64,000 bases of DNA from Nannobrachium achirus (taxonomy: Eukaryota; Chordata; Actinopteri; Myctophiformes; Myctophidae). Shown here in pieces: positions 10,232 to 20,582 of the stretch. The position numbers and the translations under genes were made by a program. The DNA lies in NCBI GenBank assembly GCA_963921795.1, contig OY997645.1, positions 32,411,382 to 32,475,381 on the forward strand. The letters run 5' to 3'. The notes below the pieces were generated by a model. That model did no database searches, was not told the origin of the DNA, and worked only from the letters and a program-made list of their open reading frames with translations. Numbering within the stretch: the stretch's first letter is position 1; the number at the start of each line of letters is the position of its first letter.

Positions 10232-12149
10232 TCACTTTCGCGGTGGCTTCCCACGGGCCTTGTGGGTGCCAGCCGGTATCCCGTGCCTGGGAGGGTGGCG
10301 GGATTGAGAGCGGGCCTGAGCCCCCGCTGCAGTGCGAGGGGGTCCCGCGGAGGAAGAAGAGGGGGTCCTAGGGGGATTGTTTTGTTTCCCCTGCTTGGAG
10401 GAAGAGCGCCCCCTGTCAGCCTGACCAGGGGCCTTGCTTCGTCCCTGCCTCTTCTCCTTTCTGGGTGCCTGGGGGTCCGTCGTGGCCTCCAGGAGTTCCA
10501 GAGTGATCTTCTTATCCGCCACCTCCTGGCGGAGAAGCTCCAGTCCACCGCCCATGAGGGAGGTAGGGTGGCCGGGGAGGTCTTGCAGGACCTTCTCGGT
10601 CTCCTCTCCGGAACTGCCAGGACACTTTACCTTTTCAAGCCACCTGGCACGTTCCGCCTGGATGCAGTAATCCATACCGTGTCCAAGCCACTCGATGGCG
10701 TGGACATTCAGGTCCATCAGCATGCGCAGCGACTTGTCCACCTCCTCCACAGTTTCGTCAGGCACCTCCCGCATCTCGCTAAGGAGGCGCCTGGTGGAGG
10801 AGAGCAGCAGCTGGGTGGCGTTCATCGTCCTGGCTGCCAGCGCGGAGGCTCTGTAAGAGTTCCTGACCCTGGACGACGTCGTCGTAGGGGATGGCAAAAC
10901 CAGGAGGCTTCTTCCCCACGGACAATTTGAAGGGATTGCGGCCTCCAGGACCGGTCCGCTCATGACCTGGCTTGAGGCTCCCGACGAGGGACTGAGCCAT
11001 CAGTTTGTCCATGGGAGGGCACAAGGGGATTCCCGCCTTCTCTGCGTCGCGGCAGTCGACCAAGAAGGGGAGCTTGGGGGGGTCCTTGTGTGTAGTCCAG
11101 GTCGAATGCAGGGCCTCTGCAAAGCCTGGGACCAGTGGGAGCTTTTCCATTCGTGGCGGGGGAGAGGCTTCCACATCCTGGCCAAGGAGGGGAACTCTAG
11201 CCCGTGGTCCGAGTGGCGCGTCTCCGAGCGGCAGCTCCAGGCCGCAACGGATGGTAGCACGTTCCAGCACCGAGAGCTCGTCCATGGGGATGGAGTCTGG
11301 GTCTTGTGCTGCTGCCCCTCTCGCCCCAGCCGGCATGGAAGGGGGGAGAGAGGCAGAAGGGGCTGGGGAGGACGCGGCGGAGGTGGAAGCCTCGGCATGA
11401 GGAACCACCCTGGCCGCGCCTCCGCCCTGGCCGGAGGGGAGCGTGGACTCGTCTTCCTCCGAGTACTCACCCTCCGTGTCCACCTCGTCCATGTCGTAGT
11501 CCTCTTGCTCCGGTTCGTCTCCGTCGCTAGCATGCCAGGAGACGGGGCTAGGTGGCCGCATGGCCCGGAGCTGGGGGACGGAGAAGGAGAGAGGAATGTC
11601 ACCGACGACTAGAGGGTGGAATTCTTTGAAGGGGACGGCCAAGGTTGCAGCTGGCGGTGGAGCAACGTGGGCGGTCTTGCATGTTCTCTTCTTGGGCACG
11701 GCACCAGTCGAGCCCGTCGGAGAAACAGCAGGGGTAGCAGGGGCAGCAGACCCGCTAGCCTCGGGGCTACCGAAGCTAGCTGAGGGCGAGGCCGCTGGAG
11801 GCCTAACCACGTGGCGAGAAGCAGCGCTGTGGCGTGCAGCGCGGTCCGGCACACAAGGAGAGGTGTCTGGGAGGGATCCGGCGGAGACCGTGGTGTGAAG
11901 GCCGTAGCCAGCGCCAGCGATCTCACAGCGGGCCTCGAGGACTGGAACATCATACTGGAGGCAGTCAGTACAGTTCACCCCCGTGGCCGGGGCCGGAGGG
12001 GACAGAGGCCAAAGCGTGTCCTACCCCCATGCAGACAATGCAGAACTGGTGAGTATCTTCATTGGCGATGAGCCCTTTTAGCTGGGAAGGCCGCACTTCT
12101 TCGGTACCCTGGCTAGCAGGCTGCTAACTGTGGGCCGACGAGCCGCCAT
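10232..12149 (-). pseudogene. DIRS gag-like ORF, frameshifted
   Basis: This is the first gene of the element, expected to encode the RNA-binding/coat protein. A plausible ATG is at 12149, beginning MAARRPTVSS. The reading frame breaks near 12080, again near 11980 at a short G run, and again near 10885; all three fragments are otherwise open. The second and third pieces hold a Cys-rich start (CIVCMGVGHA, then NCTDCLQ) that may be a metal-binding knuckle. They also have a Pro/Ser/Ala-rich and acidic middle and a basic C-terminal tail ending RGKPPRK. The stop at 10232 lies about 70 bp before the candidate ATG of the next ORF. Assignment as gag rests on position and composition, not on a diagnostic motif. 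Confidence 0.7.
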
Positions 12150-12384
12150 CGTGAGCTAACCGAAGCTAAGCGAAGCTAAGCTAGGGCAGGGAAACACGTG
12201 GCAGAACGTACAGAGAAGAAGTAAAAGACTCAAAGACGAAAGCGAAGAAAAACACCGAACTGTAGGAAGAATATAGAAGAGAAACGTACGGGAGAAATTC
12301 TATAAAGGCCAGTGGCCGACTTCCTAGCCGTCGCTTTAGGCTAAACTTTACAGAATTAATACTATATGGCTGAGTTCGCGACAC

Positions 12385-12590
12385 TCTAGTTGCAGGTTAG
12401 CAGAGGTGCGGAAGAGGAAGTCATGATAGCCCAGGGGGCTTATATACACTCGGGGGCGGTGCCCTCGTTTGTGATTGACAGCCCTTCCGACAAATGACAT
12501 TTTTCGTACGGGAGTAGATGAGTTTTACTCTGTTGCACCGCCAGATGGCGCTGTTATCCCATAGGGGGACCTTGTCTGGAGGTATGACAA
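12385..12590. repeat. DIRS right inverted terminal repeat
   Basis: The reverse complement of the left repeat. It is the 5' end of the element in its coding sense. The outermost 33 bases recur exactly, in reverse complement, in the internal complementary region at 6139-6171. Confidence 0.9.
12439..12447 (-). promoter_or_regulatory. TATA-like box of the DIRS element
   Basis: GTATATAAG on the minus strand lies inside the terminal repeat, about 290 bp upstream of the candidate gag ATG at 12149. The position suits a promoter for the element. The call rests on sequence and position only. Confidence 0.4.
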
Positions 12591-12610
12591 CCAGTAAGAC
12601 TCCCTAATCG

Positions 12611-12641
12611 GGAGATAAGCGACCGTTGGTCGCTTATCTCC
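12611..12641. repeat. Perfect 14-bp hairpin beside the DIRS end
   Basis: GGAGATAAGCGACC, three bases GTT, then GGTCGCTTATCTCC. It lies 20 bp beyond the DIRS right terminus. Its GGAGATA / TATCTCC ends resemble motifs of the following minisatellite. Confidence 0.85.
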
Positions 12642-12692
12642 ACAAATATCACAACCTCCACCTCTCACGTCATACGGGTAGCCATAGTTACA

Positions 12693-13207
12693 CCTGGAAT
12701 GTTGAATCTCCATATATGGAGATAACCTACGCATCACACAAAGTCTGACCTCACCAGCCCATACTTGGGCATGGACGACTTATATCTCCATATACGGAGA
12801 TGGCCATATATGGAGATACGATGACATCACAGAGTCCACAGCTGATGATGTGGCGTGATGTCATACAATACACAAACAAGCCCTATATAAAGGGGCAATT
12901 CTCACCAGGGAAGAGAGCATTGCCTGGAATGTTGAATCTCCATATATGGAGATAACCTACGCATCACACAAAGTCTGACCTCACCAGCCCATACTTGGGC
13001 ATGGACGACTTATATCTCCATATACGGAGATGGCCATATATGGAGATACGATGACATCACAGAGTCCACAGCTGATGATGTGGCGTGATGTCATACAATA
13101 AACAAACAAGCCCTATATACTGATGCGATACAATGACATCACAGAGTCCACAGCTGATGATGTGGCGTGATGTCATACAATAAACAAACAAGCCCTATAT
13201 ACTGATG
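12693..13207. repeat. 230-bp tandem repeat with CCATATATGG palindromes
   Basis: Copy 1 is 12693-12889, copy 2 is 12923-13119 and a third partial copy runs about 13130-13207. Each full copy carries CTCCATATATGGAG palindromes, a TGACATCA-like site and GCCCTATATA. In copy 1 the last site reads CTATATAAAGG, a TATA-like box. No ORF is credible. It could be a minisatellite or the end of an unrecognised element. Confidence 0.85.
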
Positions 13208-15185
13208 CGGAGATATGAGCAGGGCAAAGGTGTGACGTGTGACGTGTGACCGACCGACGGACGGCCGGTGGAGGTTTTCATAGTAAACTGCTCCCTGACG
13301 GTCGCAATAAACAACCGTTTTGGCATGCCCCATTCATCCAGTGTGTATTCAGACATGCACAATTTGTGCAAAACTACCATATTATTTAAAAATGTTGCAG
13401 ATAATTACGTAATGCTAACGAAATGCTGAGAACCTCCTCCGGTCACATTGTGAATCTGTGTAACACATAAAAGTGCACTGATTGAATGCCAAAGTACAGG
13501 CCTGCGTCTAATGTTTAATGAGAACAGAATGTCAAATGGACTTTTTGTCTAAGTCCATAAAATACTTTTATTTTCAAATTCTACTCACTGACACGGTTCA
13601 AGTATTCTATATACTTACCTAAGTATTTTCACGGAGAAGAATAGGATTGGGACATCAATTACCCAAAAACTAATTGCTGAAAGGATAAAAATAAAACAAA
13701 AAGAAAGGGCACAATATCAAAAGATAAACCAAAGAGAATGTCTCATACAGTGGAGCTCAAGCAACACAGCAGGCGGGGTTTACTGCAAGAGAGAGAAATG
13801 ACCCAGCAGCTGCAATTACTGCAGCCATTTCTTATCAAAGCAGCTCAGAGCCAAGTGTGGGACATTTTAATTCATTCAATGGAATACATCATTGAAAACT
13901 ATATAATATCCACGGTTATGCTTTGCCATGGATATGCAATGTGAGATGGGAACTCTCTTTGACCTTTCACAGGCAGGTTCTCGTCGAAGGGCAGTGCATA
14001 TAGGCCTACGGAAGCCCCAGCTTCGTGGTAAACTAGATCTCCGCCAGGTTGGGTTGACCTGGAAGAACCCGTACACTTAGGAATTCAATCATCAAATGGG
14101 AATGGAATACTGTATGAAGAATCGAACTGATACATCTTGATCACACAACTCCAGAGATTATGTGCACTGATTTGTGTGAGTAGCAGGAGTAGCAGAAAAA
14201 CTTTTTTTTCTTTTTTTTAATAAAACACAAAGAGTTGGGGAATCGCATCATGAGCCAAGGAATTGTTGTTGGTTTCTTTTTTTTTTACTGTACAACATAT
14301 ACGGTTCGAGAGTTATAGGACAAAACGTGAGGCAGCCACCACTAGGCCGATTGGAAAAGTTTGAAGAGGTTCTTCCTTGGCCTACTGTTCATGCAGTTTC
14401 AGGCCGATAATTTCCAGTGGTGCCTTATGAATGCATGGGTATTCCATCCAGGAAAGCATCTGTGTCATTTTAGATTTGAGCTGAACAGCAATTGCTGGTA
14501 GGATTTAGAAGGAATTTTTAGAATCCGCCTCAGGTCCAAATCAGGTAGGTTGTCCACAGACAGAGGCATGGACAAACAGACAGACAAATAGATGGATAGA
14601 CAGGGGTAAAACTCCAGCCTGGGGCCGTCTGGCCTGGCAGGGATAACCCACATCGAAATGCCTAAATTGCAAGCTGAGCAGCGACATCAGATAAACATAT
14701 GAACATATAAAGCGTTGGTTGTGAAACTTGATTTCAGTTACATCTGCATAACTACAGTATCTATCAGGTGTTTTTATGAACCTTGGCTTTTAGTTACCAC
14801 AGTGGTAAGGACATGCCTGGACCTCACTTCTGTGAGGAGTGGACATGCTTAAATGGACAAGAGTGAGAAATTAAATAAATCGGTAAACAGATAAAATGCT
14901 TGACGGTTAATTGGATGACATGTACTGTACGTAGCTGATACAAATTCATAAAATACAACTCAGATCTTAGGATATTAGTGGCACTGTTCATCCCTATTTA
15001 AAAATATTCATGCCCTATACAGTAAAACGTCGCCAAGGCTCCTTACTCTTTATGAATTGCACAACGATTGCCCCACTCTGTGGTCAGTGACTTGTGAAGG
15101 TCTTGAAAGTGTAAAGCTCTCTTCTGGGAACCACAGAAAAGCTGAGCCCAATCTGTAATGCTCCTCTGCATTTCTAATGTACTGT
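13208..15185. other. No gene recognised
   Basis: Mostly unique-looking DNA with short A and T runs (about 14200-14290). No coding or RNA signature was recognised. Confidence 0.45.
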
Positions 15186-15207
15186 CTTATGTGCAGTGGT
15201 AGAAAGT

Positions 15208-15439
15208 AAATGTATGTAGCCAGCGGAGTTAGTTCATTTAGATACACTTGAGGGGTCACTGCGCACTATGTTGCTTTAAGTCTGTTACTACACTATTACG
15301 CCAGTCTACGTCACAGGCGACGTGGCAGCCTGCCTGCCTGCGGCAGTCAGCTGATCTCTTGCCAAGCTATGTAACCCCCTCAGGCTGTCATTCTCTTGCT
15401 GCTGCCTTCCAGGTCTGCTGTGCTATGCGCTTGCTTGCC
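15208..15439 (+). repeat. Split direct repeat A1
   Basis: 232 bp, repeated at 20299-20530 with no difference I could see. It starts AAATGTATGTAGCC and ends CGCTTGCTTGCC. It forms the 5' terminus of the Ngaro-like element. Confidence 0.93.
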
Positions 15440-16837
15440 GGTTCCGGAGCTTCGGAATCATTTGCTGCTTGCTGCTGCGGCTGCTTTACTCTCTGGTTCT
15501 GCTCGAAAGCTTGGTGATACCATATGGTTCTGCTTTAGATACTGCTTACTACTGTGCTGCTTCAATAGCAATGCTAGCCTGCTTTTATATCTGTTGCTAT
15601 CACTATGCTACTGCTAACAGTATTATGCCTTATGTTAACTACAGCTATCATGATGCACTACTTCATTAGTTCTCATTTACGTGTTCACTACTACTCATAA
15701 CTTGAACAAGGTCTCATCTAAAATGTATTACTAGCATGCTTGCTTCTCAGAAGAGAAAACATTTCAACAGTATAGCATATGCTAACAGTGGTAGTAGTGG
15801 AAGCTTCAATTGTTTGTAGCAACATAAGCTAACAGCATGCTTTGCTCTACAGTGCACCCCGAACCATGATGGCATTGGCTGTGATTTGTGCTGCCTAAGA
15901 ACAGTATGTGAACTGTTGTTCCTGCCCAGCTTCCAGTGCTGTTTGTCTCCAGCAGATGCCACACTGGTTTTCTTAAACCTTTAATCACAGGGCTACATTC
16001 TGCAAACACCAGCTAGTTCGGCAGCTAATCCAACATGTTGGCCGGTGTGGCCATACTCCCTTAAGATGCATGGCTCCAGGCAGGGATTCCCATCCTGCTT
16101 TAAACAGGTGTAGCCTATGCTATTATTTGATATCATGCATGGATGATATTCTGATGCTATTGCTCACTTCTAATAGAGCTTATGCCTCCTTTCCCAACAT
16201 TGCTGCTAATCATATACTAATGCTACTTTTACTCTGCAGGCAGGTTGGAACTACTGAGTATATTTGTGTATTAAGATTAATGCTTTGCTCATTCAGGAAT
16301 AATGTCAAGTGTTTACAGGAGTAGCACTTCCCCTTTAAGGGCAGAGCATAAGGGGAGGTGGCTGTGTCTGGGCCTGTTTGGCCATGCAGAAGCCTGAGTC
16401 TGAGTGTTTGTTGGGGACCTGTCCTGGAGGAGTGGTTCAGCTAGTATTCGGTAAGAAGTCTTGAATCAAATATTGATGCTTAGATAATTCAGTGGTACAG
16501 CATTTCAAGATGTTAGAAGTTTTATTGAGGGGGTTAAAATGTTTAATGGTTAACATATGCCCTTTCAGGGGTGTAAGAACTTGTTACCATGAGAGATTGT
16601 CATGTGCTACAGTTGAATTAGTCCATATTCAACTAACTGCCACTACTTGGAGTAAAGTAGGTGAGATTACGGCATTCAAGCGAGGATCAAACACGCTCAC
16701 TCTCACACTTGCTTAAGTATGGAAATGAAGGTTCTTGCACGGGTGATTATTTGGCTTTATAAACACCATAGTAAATGTCCTATGTGGTGGAAAGTTGATA
16801 AGGGAGGTTACTCATAACAAGGAAGTTAAATGGGCAA

Positions 16838-16858
16838 TGCATCATGGGTAGTGTAGTC
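16838..16858 (-). promoter_or_regulatory. ZNF143-like motif
   Basis: On the minus strand the sequence reads ACTACACTACCCATGATGC. It resembles the vertebrate ZNF143/THAP11 consensus (ACTACA, spacer, CCCA, two bases, ATGC). It lies inside the Ngaro-like element. Binding is not shown by the sequence. Confidence 0.35.
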
Positions 16859-16902
16859 TATGTACTGCTACCATACACATTCACACTGTTATCAGTCTAG
16901 CA

Positions 16903-17010
16903 GTGTTGCCAGGTCTGCCCATTATAAGCAACTTGGTCTTGTTTCCCCATAACTTCTAGTTGTGGGTTGTTTTGTTCGGGCTTGTTCTGAAGTGAAGTTG
17001 CTTATTTGGC
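16903..17010. repeat. Copy of the TTGCCAGGTCTG dispersed repeat
   Basis: AGTGTTGCCAGGTCTG, then GGCTTGTTCTG and GTTGCTTATTTGG, matching the repeat at 5195-5345. It is embedded in the Ngaro-like element. Confidence 0.6.
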
Positions 17011-17279
17011 TTGCTTTCAACATCCTTCCAACATGCTTCCTGTTAGAATCAGCCTAGTCTGTGTGCAGAGTGGGTTAATTCCCTTTTTGAGCCACATGAG
17101 GTCAAGCAGCTACTGTGTGTGTAGTGTGTGGGGAGAGTTGAAGATTGTTAGAATGTTGCATGGGAAAAGTACAGTTGCGTGATGGTACAGTTCTACTAAA
17201 AGGAGATCCTAGGAAGCTCCCCCTATTTACTCGGGAACCTTTGAGAGAGAGGTTTAAGTGAGAGGAATATTTCAGCACG

Positions 17280-17600
17280 GTGAGAGGCTTGTTCACTGCT
17301 AAATGCTAATGTTAGCGCATTTGGAACCTTTGAGTTGTATAGAGTAAGAGGAAGAGGATACATTCCAGCATGGGGAGAGGCTTGTTCACTGCTAAATGCT
17401 AATGTTAGAGGCTAATGCTAGTAACTCAGGGGTTGTCATTGTCTCATGCTACAACGCTAGCATGGCAGCACTGGGATAGCCATGTGAAAAGCTTGTTCAC
17501 TGCTAAATGCTTATGTTAGCGGCTAACGCTAGTAACTCTCAGGGATGTCATATGTCTTGTGCTACAAATGCTAGCATGATAACACTTAAGTGGCCATGTG
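17280..17600. repeat. Three tandem ~100-bp units
   Basis: GCTTGTTCACTGCTAAATGC recurs near 17288, 17381 and 17489, followed each time by TWATGTTAG and related sequence. The units are rich in small palindromes such as GCTAATGTTAGC. Confidence 0.8.
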
Positions 17601-18011
17601 AAATGGATAAACTGAGTTGATTATTGTATCTATGCACAGCCAGTACATGCTGAACGTTGTTCGGAACAGCGTTAAACACTTGTTCTGTAATTTTGCACAC
17701 TGAAAGGCTCTTCGGTGTAAAAACTATTTACTGCAGGCTGGCTGTTGCTTTGACTCTACCATTTCTCGGTATGCTCAACTTATGCTCATGCTAAAGCTGC
17801 TACATGTCTGTTGCTAACAACACGTTTCATTTCCAGGCTCCTTTCTTTATCAGTCGTGCTGCTATCTCGGATGCTACAATGATCACATAATTGTGCTAAT
17901 GGCTTGTTGCTGCTGCTTCAGTCAGATACTATCATGTGTCCTATAATTTCAGCTATTGCTAAGCTCCACTCAACCTGCTGCGGCCTGCTAGCATAACTGC
18001 TAATAATTACT

Positions 18012-18240
18012 GCTAAGGCATCATGTTATCATTACAGCTCCATGCCGGAGCTGCGGCATGCCCAGCACTGCTACGGCATCAGGTTTTATCATTGCAGCTT
18101 CAAGCTAAAGCTGCTACATGTTCTGCTAAATTGTGTTTTTCTTTATAGCTTCTTGCTGAGGCTGCTACATGTCTGCTGCTAACATCATGTTTAACTTTTC
18201 AGCTTCATGCTGGAGCTGCTGCAGCATTTCATGCATTTCG
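18012..18240 (+). repeat. Four ~55-bp units resembling 3' splice sites
   Basis: Each unit has a pyrimidine-rich tract ending in AG (ATCATTACAG, ATCATTGCAG, TTCTTTATAG, TAACTTTTCAG). Each tract runs into a CTTCATGCTGGAGCTGC-like segment that can fold back on AGCT. A weaker relative is near 17825 (CATTTCCAG). The units look like a row of duplicated acceptor-like sequences. Use in splicing is not demonstrated. Confidence 0.7.
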
Positions 18241-18365
18241 TGCTTTCTGTAACATGTTTATCTTTATAGTTTCGTCCACTACTGTATAATACCATGAGGC
18301 CAGTCAGGAGCCGGTCGGCACTGCAGAGGGCATTGCTACTACAGCTTCAGCTAACGCTACTTCTG

Positions 18366-18520
18366 CTGCAACCTTGAGCCCACCTGCCTGCATGCTGCCT
18401 GTACTCCTGCCTGCCTGCATGCTGCCTGTACGCCTGCTGCCTGCACGCCGCCTGCCCGCCTGCTGCACGCTGCCGCCCGCCTGCTGCACGCCCGCCCCCT
18501 GCTGGCCCGCCTGCTTGCAC
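18366..18520. repeat. CTGCCTGCA-rich minisatellite
   Basis: Degenerate short units of CTGCCTGCATG, CTGCCTGTACGC and CCGCCTGCTGCACG. The Gln/Ala/Gly-rich and Pro/Ala-rich open frames across it are low-complexity artefacts. Confidence 0.8.
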
Positions 18521-18697
18521 ACTACAGATTCGGCAGACGGGAGTGGCTGCCTGTCTGTTCATGAGCGACATTCATGTGTCGGGGATGGGATGATCGAGGA
18601 TTCTGGATCGAGGATGCTCACCTGGACCTCCTCCCGAAGCCATGAAAGGCAGGTCATTCGTTAATCAAACTGCATCTTCATCTAAAGGCATAATTAT

Positions 18698-19267
18698 ATG
18701 GCTGATAAGTCAGATGTATTATATAGATTGCATGGTTCATTAATATACTGCTGGGCGGTGCAAAAAGGCAATTCAGTTCTTCGTTCTCAAACTAATTCTT
18801 CTTTCTATCCTCCATGTCATGGTATCTGCGGGCGTCCCCTGGAGAGCCAAGCTGTATGGGACCTTGGAAGGATGGCTACCAGACATGCTTCCTGCAGCAA
18901 CGTGGATGGCTCCACACCTGTACATCTCTCTATGCATTCAACTGGGCTGGCTCCATCACTGAAGCTATGGACACTGGTCCTCAGCAGTTATGACGTTGCA
19001 TTTGCCAGGAAGGAGGACATTCTGGTGACTCGTTCGTCGAAAAGCTAAAACTGCTGTGCCAGTACTGCGGACTGTCTCCTGAACTCTACTCTCCTCACTC
19101 CCTTCGTATCGGAGCAGCACAACCGCAGCCATGAAAGTGCCGGTTGCCACCCTAAAGTCCTGGGGCGGTGGTCCTCTTCCGCATATGAACGTTACGTGCG
19201 CCTAAACCGGGGAGAGATTATGCTGGCGCAGAATCTCATGAGTTCAAGTGTTTGTAATTATCTCTGA
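18698..19267 (+). pseudogene. Ngaro-like tyrosine recombinase, C-terminal remnant
   Basis: The C-terminal half of a tyrosine recombinase is spread over three frames. LCQYCGLSPELYSPHSLRIG contains the HxxR-type motif (HSLR, 19096-19107). After a frame change near 19115 a short piece includes ATLKSWG. After another near 19165 comes RWSSSAYERYVRLNRGEI with the likely catalytic Tyr codon at 19193-19195, ending at stop 19265-19267. The order HxLR, W, Y and the RWSS-AY-RY signature identify the family. The first catalytic Arg was not found. The upstream frame from 18698 may be noise or eroded recombinase. The broken frames make activity unlikely. Confidence 0.82.
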
Positions 19268-19358
19268 ATGGATTCAGTAATCTATGCATATATGGTGGTA
19301 GCTGGGGGAAAAAATTGGTTGTATCAGATATTATTAAGGCTTAATAAAGTAATGTGTC

Positions 19359-19414
19359 TAGCCGATCCCAGATGGTTAATTGTCTCGTGTTGGGGAAGAA
19401 GATGGGATCGGCTA
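19359..19414. repeat. Perfect 12-bp inverted repeat
   Basis: TAGCCGATCCCA (19359-19370) and TGGGATCGGCTA (19403-19414) surround a 32-base loop. It lies just downstream of the recombinase stop and just before the tandem hairpin array. Confidence 0.88.
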
Positions 19415-19444
19415 ATCAAGGGGGAGCTCTCCCTCAGTGAATCT

Positions 19445-20085
19445 CACATAACGTTAGTATATCCTAGCAGGATCCAGAAATGCTAGCGGGATTTCGTCTC
19501 TGTGTCTCCTAAAGGAGCAGGGGGATATCTGCTAGGATGACACACGGCTTGTTGCGCCAGCTCACATAGATTTTTCCTCATTATGTTAGTATGTCTTATC
19601 AGGATCCAGGATGCTAGCTGCATTCGTCTCTGTGTCTCCATTAGGAGCAGTAGGATATCTGCTAAGACGTGCATGGCTGGTTGCGCCAGTTCACATAGAT
19701 TTTTCCACATAATGTTAGTAGACCTATGTCTTAGCTGGATCCAGGATGCTAGCGGCATTCGTCACTGCACCTCCAAGGAGGAGCAGTGGGATATCCGCGA
19801 AGATGTCACACGGCTGGTTGCGCCATCTCACATAGTTCTCCCACATAATATTAGTATATCCTAGCAGAACCCTGGGATGCTAGCTTGCATTTCATCACTG
19901 TGTCTCCATAAGGAGCAGTGGGGGCTCGGCCAGGATGCCATACGGCATGGTGCGCCTGGCTCACATTGTCATTTATCTCACATAAGGCTAGGATATCCTA
20001 GTAGGATCCAGAAATGCTAGCTTGCATTTCGTCACTGTGTCTCCACCGAGGAGCGGTGGGATATCCGCTAGGATGAATCGGTGAG
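19445..20085 (+). repeat. Five tandem hairpin-forming ~115-137-bp units
   Basis: Units begin near 19445, 19563, 19691, 19828 and 19961, each with CACATA, then a stem arm, then GGATCCAG/GATGCTAGC, CTCC-loop-GGAG, and the closing arm. Outer arm pairs are 19461-19470/19529-19538, 19593-19602/19659-19668, 19728-19737/19795-19804, 19858-19867/19927-19936 and 19995-20004/20065-20074. Unit 1 pairs ATCCTA with TAGGAT, unit 2 pairs GTCTTA with TAAGAC, so both sides changed together. The array ends just before B1. Its function is unknown. Confidence 0.88.
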
Positions 20086-20121
20086 TCATTTTCCCGTAGG
20101 GCGTTCTTGGCTCTGCGTGTT

Positions 20122-20300
20122 GGGGGTGTTTATATATTTATATATTTAGATCCCCCTGCTCCCAATGGTTAATGATGTTCTTCTGGGCTGCGCTGAGCAG
20201 GGGGAAGCAGAGCCGACGCCAAGTCAAAATGTTACATATACACTTGTTATACTCATCAATAATAAACATTGTTAATCATATCGTAAGTTATCTGAATGAA
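20122..20300 (+). repeat. Split direct repeat B1
   Basis: 179 bp repeated at 20583-20761. It starts GGGGGTGTTTATAT and ends TCTGAATGAA, immediately followed by A2. Confidence 0.93.
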
Positions 20301-20530
20301 ATGTATGTAGCCAGCGGAGTTAGTTCATTTAGATACACTTGAGGGGTCACTGCGCACTATGTTGCTTTAAGTCTGTTACTACACTATTACGCCAGTCTAC
20401 GTCACAGGCGACGTGGCAGCCTGCCTGCCTGCGGCAGTCAGCTGATCTCTTGCCAAGCTATGTAACCCCCTCAGGCTGTCATTCTCTTGCTGCTGCCTTC
20501 CAGGTCTGCTGTGCTATGCGCTTGCTTGCC
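20299..20530 (+). repeat. Split direct repeat A2
   Basis: Copy of A1 (offset 5091). The B1-A2 junction is the internal equivalent of the two outer ends of the element joined together. Confidence 0.93.
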
Positions 20531-20582
20531 CCCACCGCCTCCCCAGCTCCACCAGTAGGCTCTGCTAATTCTGTTCCCCATG

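Larger units (their letters stand above)
5823..12590 (-). mobile_element. DIRS-type tyrosine-recombinase retrotransposon
   Basis: About 6.8 kb long. The ends are inverted repeats of each other (5864-6058 and 12385-12590). The left end is about 40 bp longer, and an internal complementary region at 6080-6171 carries both outer edges joined. This is the DIRS layout rather than LTR or LINE structure. The genes run right to left: gag, RT/RNase H (followed by a possible methyltransferase-like stretch), then YR in an overlapping frame. Gag and RT each carry frameshifts, while the YR frame is open throughout. DIRS elements are thought to replicate through a circular intermediate inserted by the recombinase without target duplication, and none is visible here. 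Confidence 0.93.

Noticed and set aside
6474..10235. Single 1253-codon protein on the minus strand
   Set aside because: It begins with GTG at a gag stop, reads the RT gene in the wrong frame for about 530 codons and is held together only by the G10 run. The real genes are the RT/RNase H and YR frames.
19445..20085. CRISPR-like array
   Set aside because: Units are over 110 bp and similar along their whole length, so there is no repeat/spacer pattern. The context is a eukaryotic retroelement.
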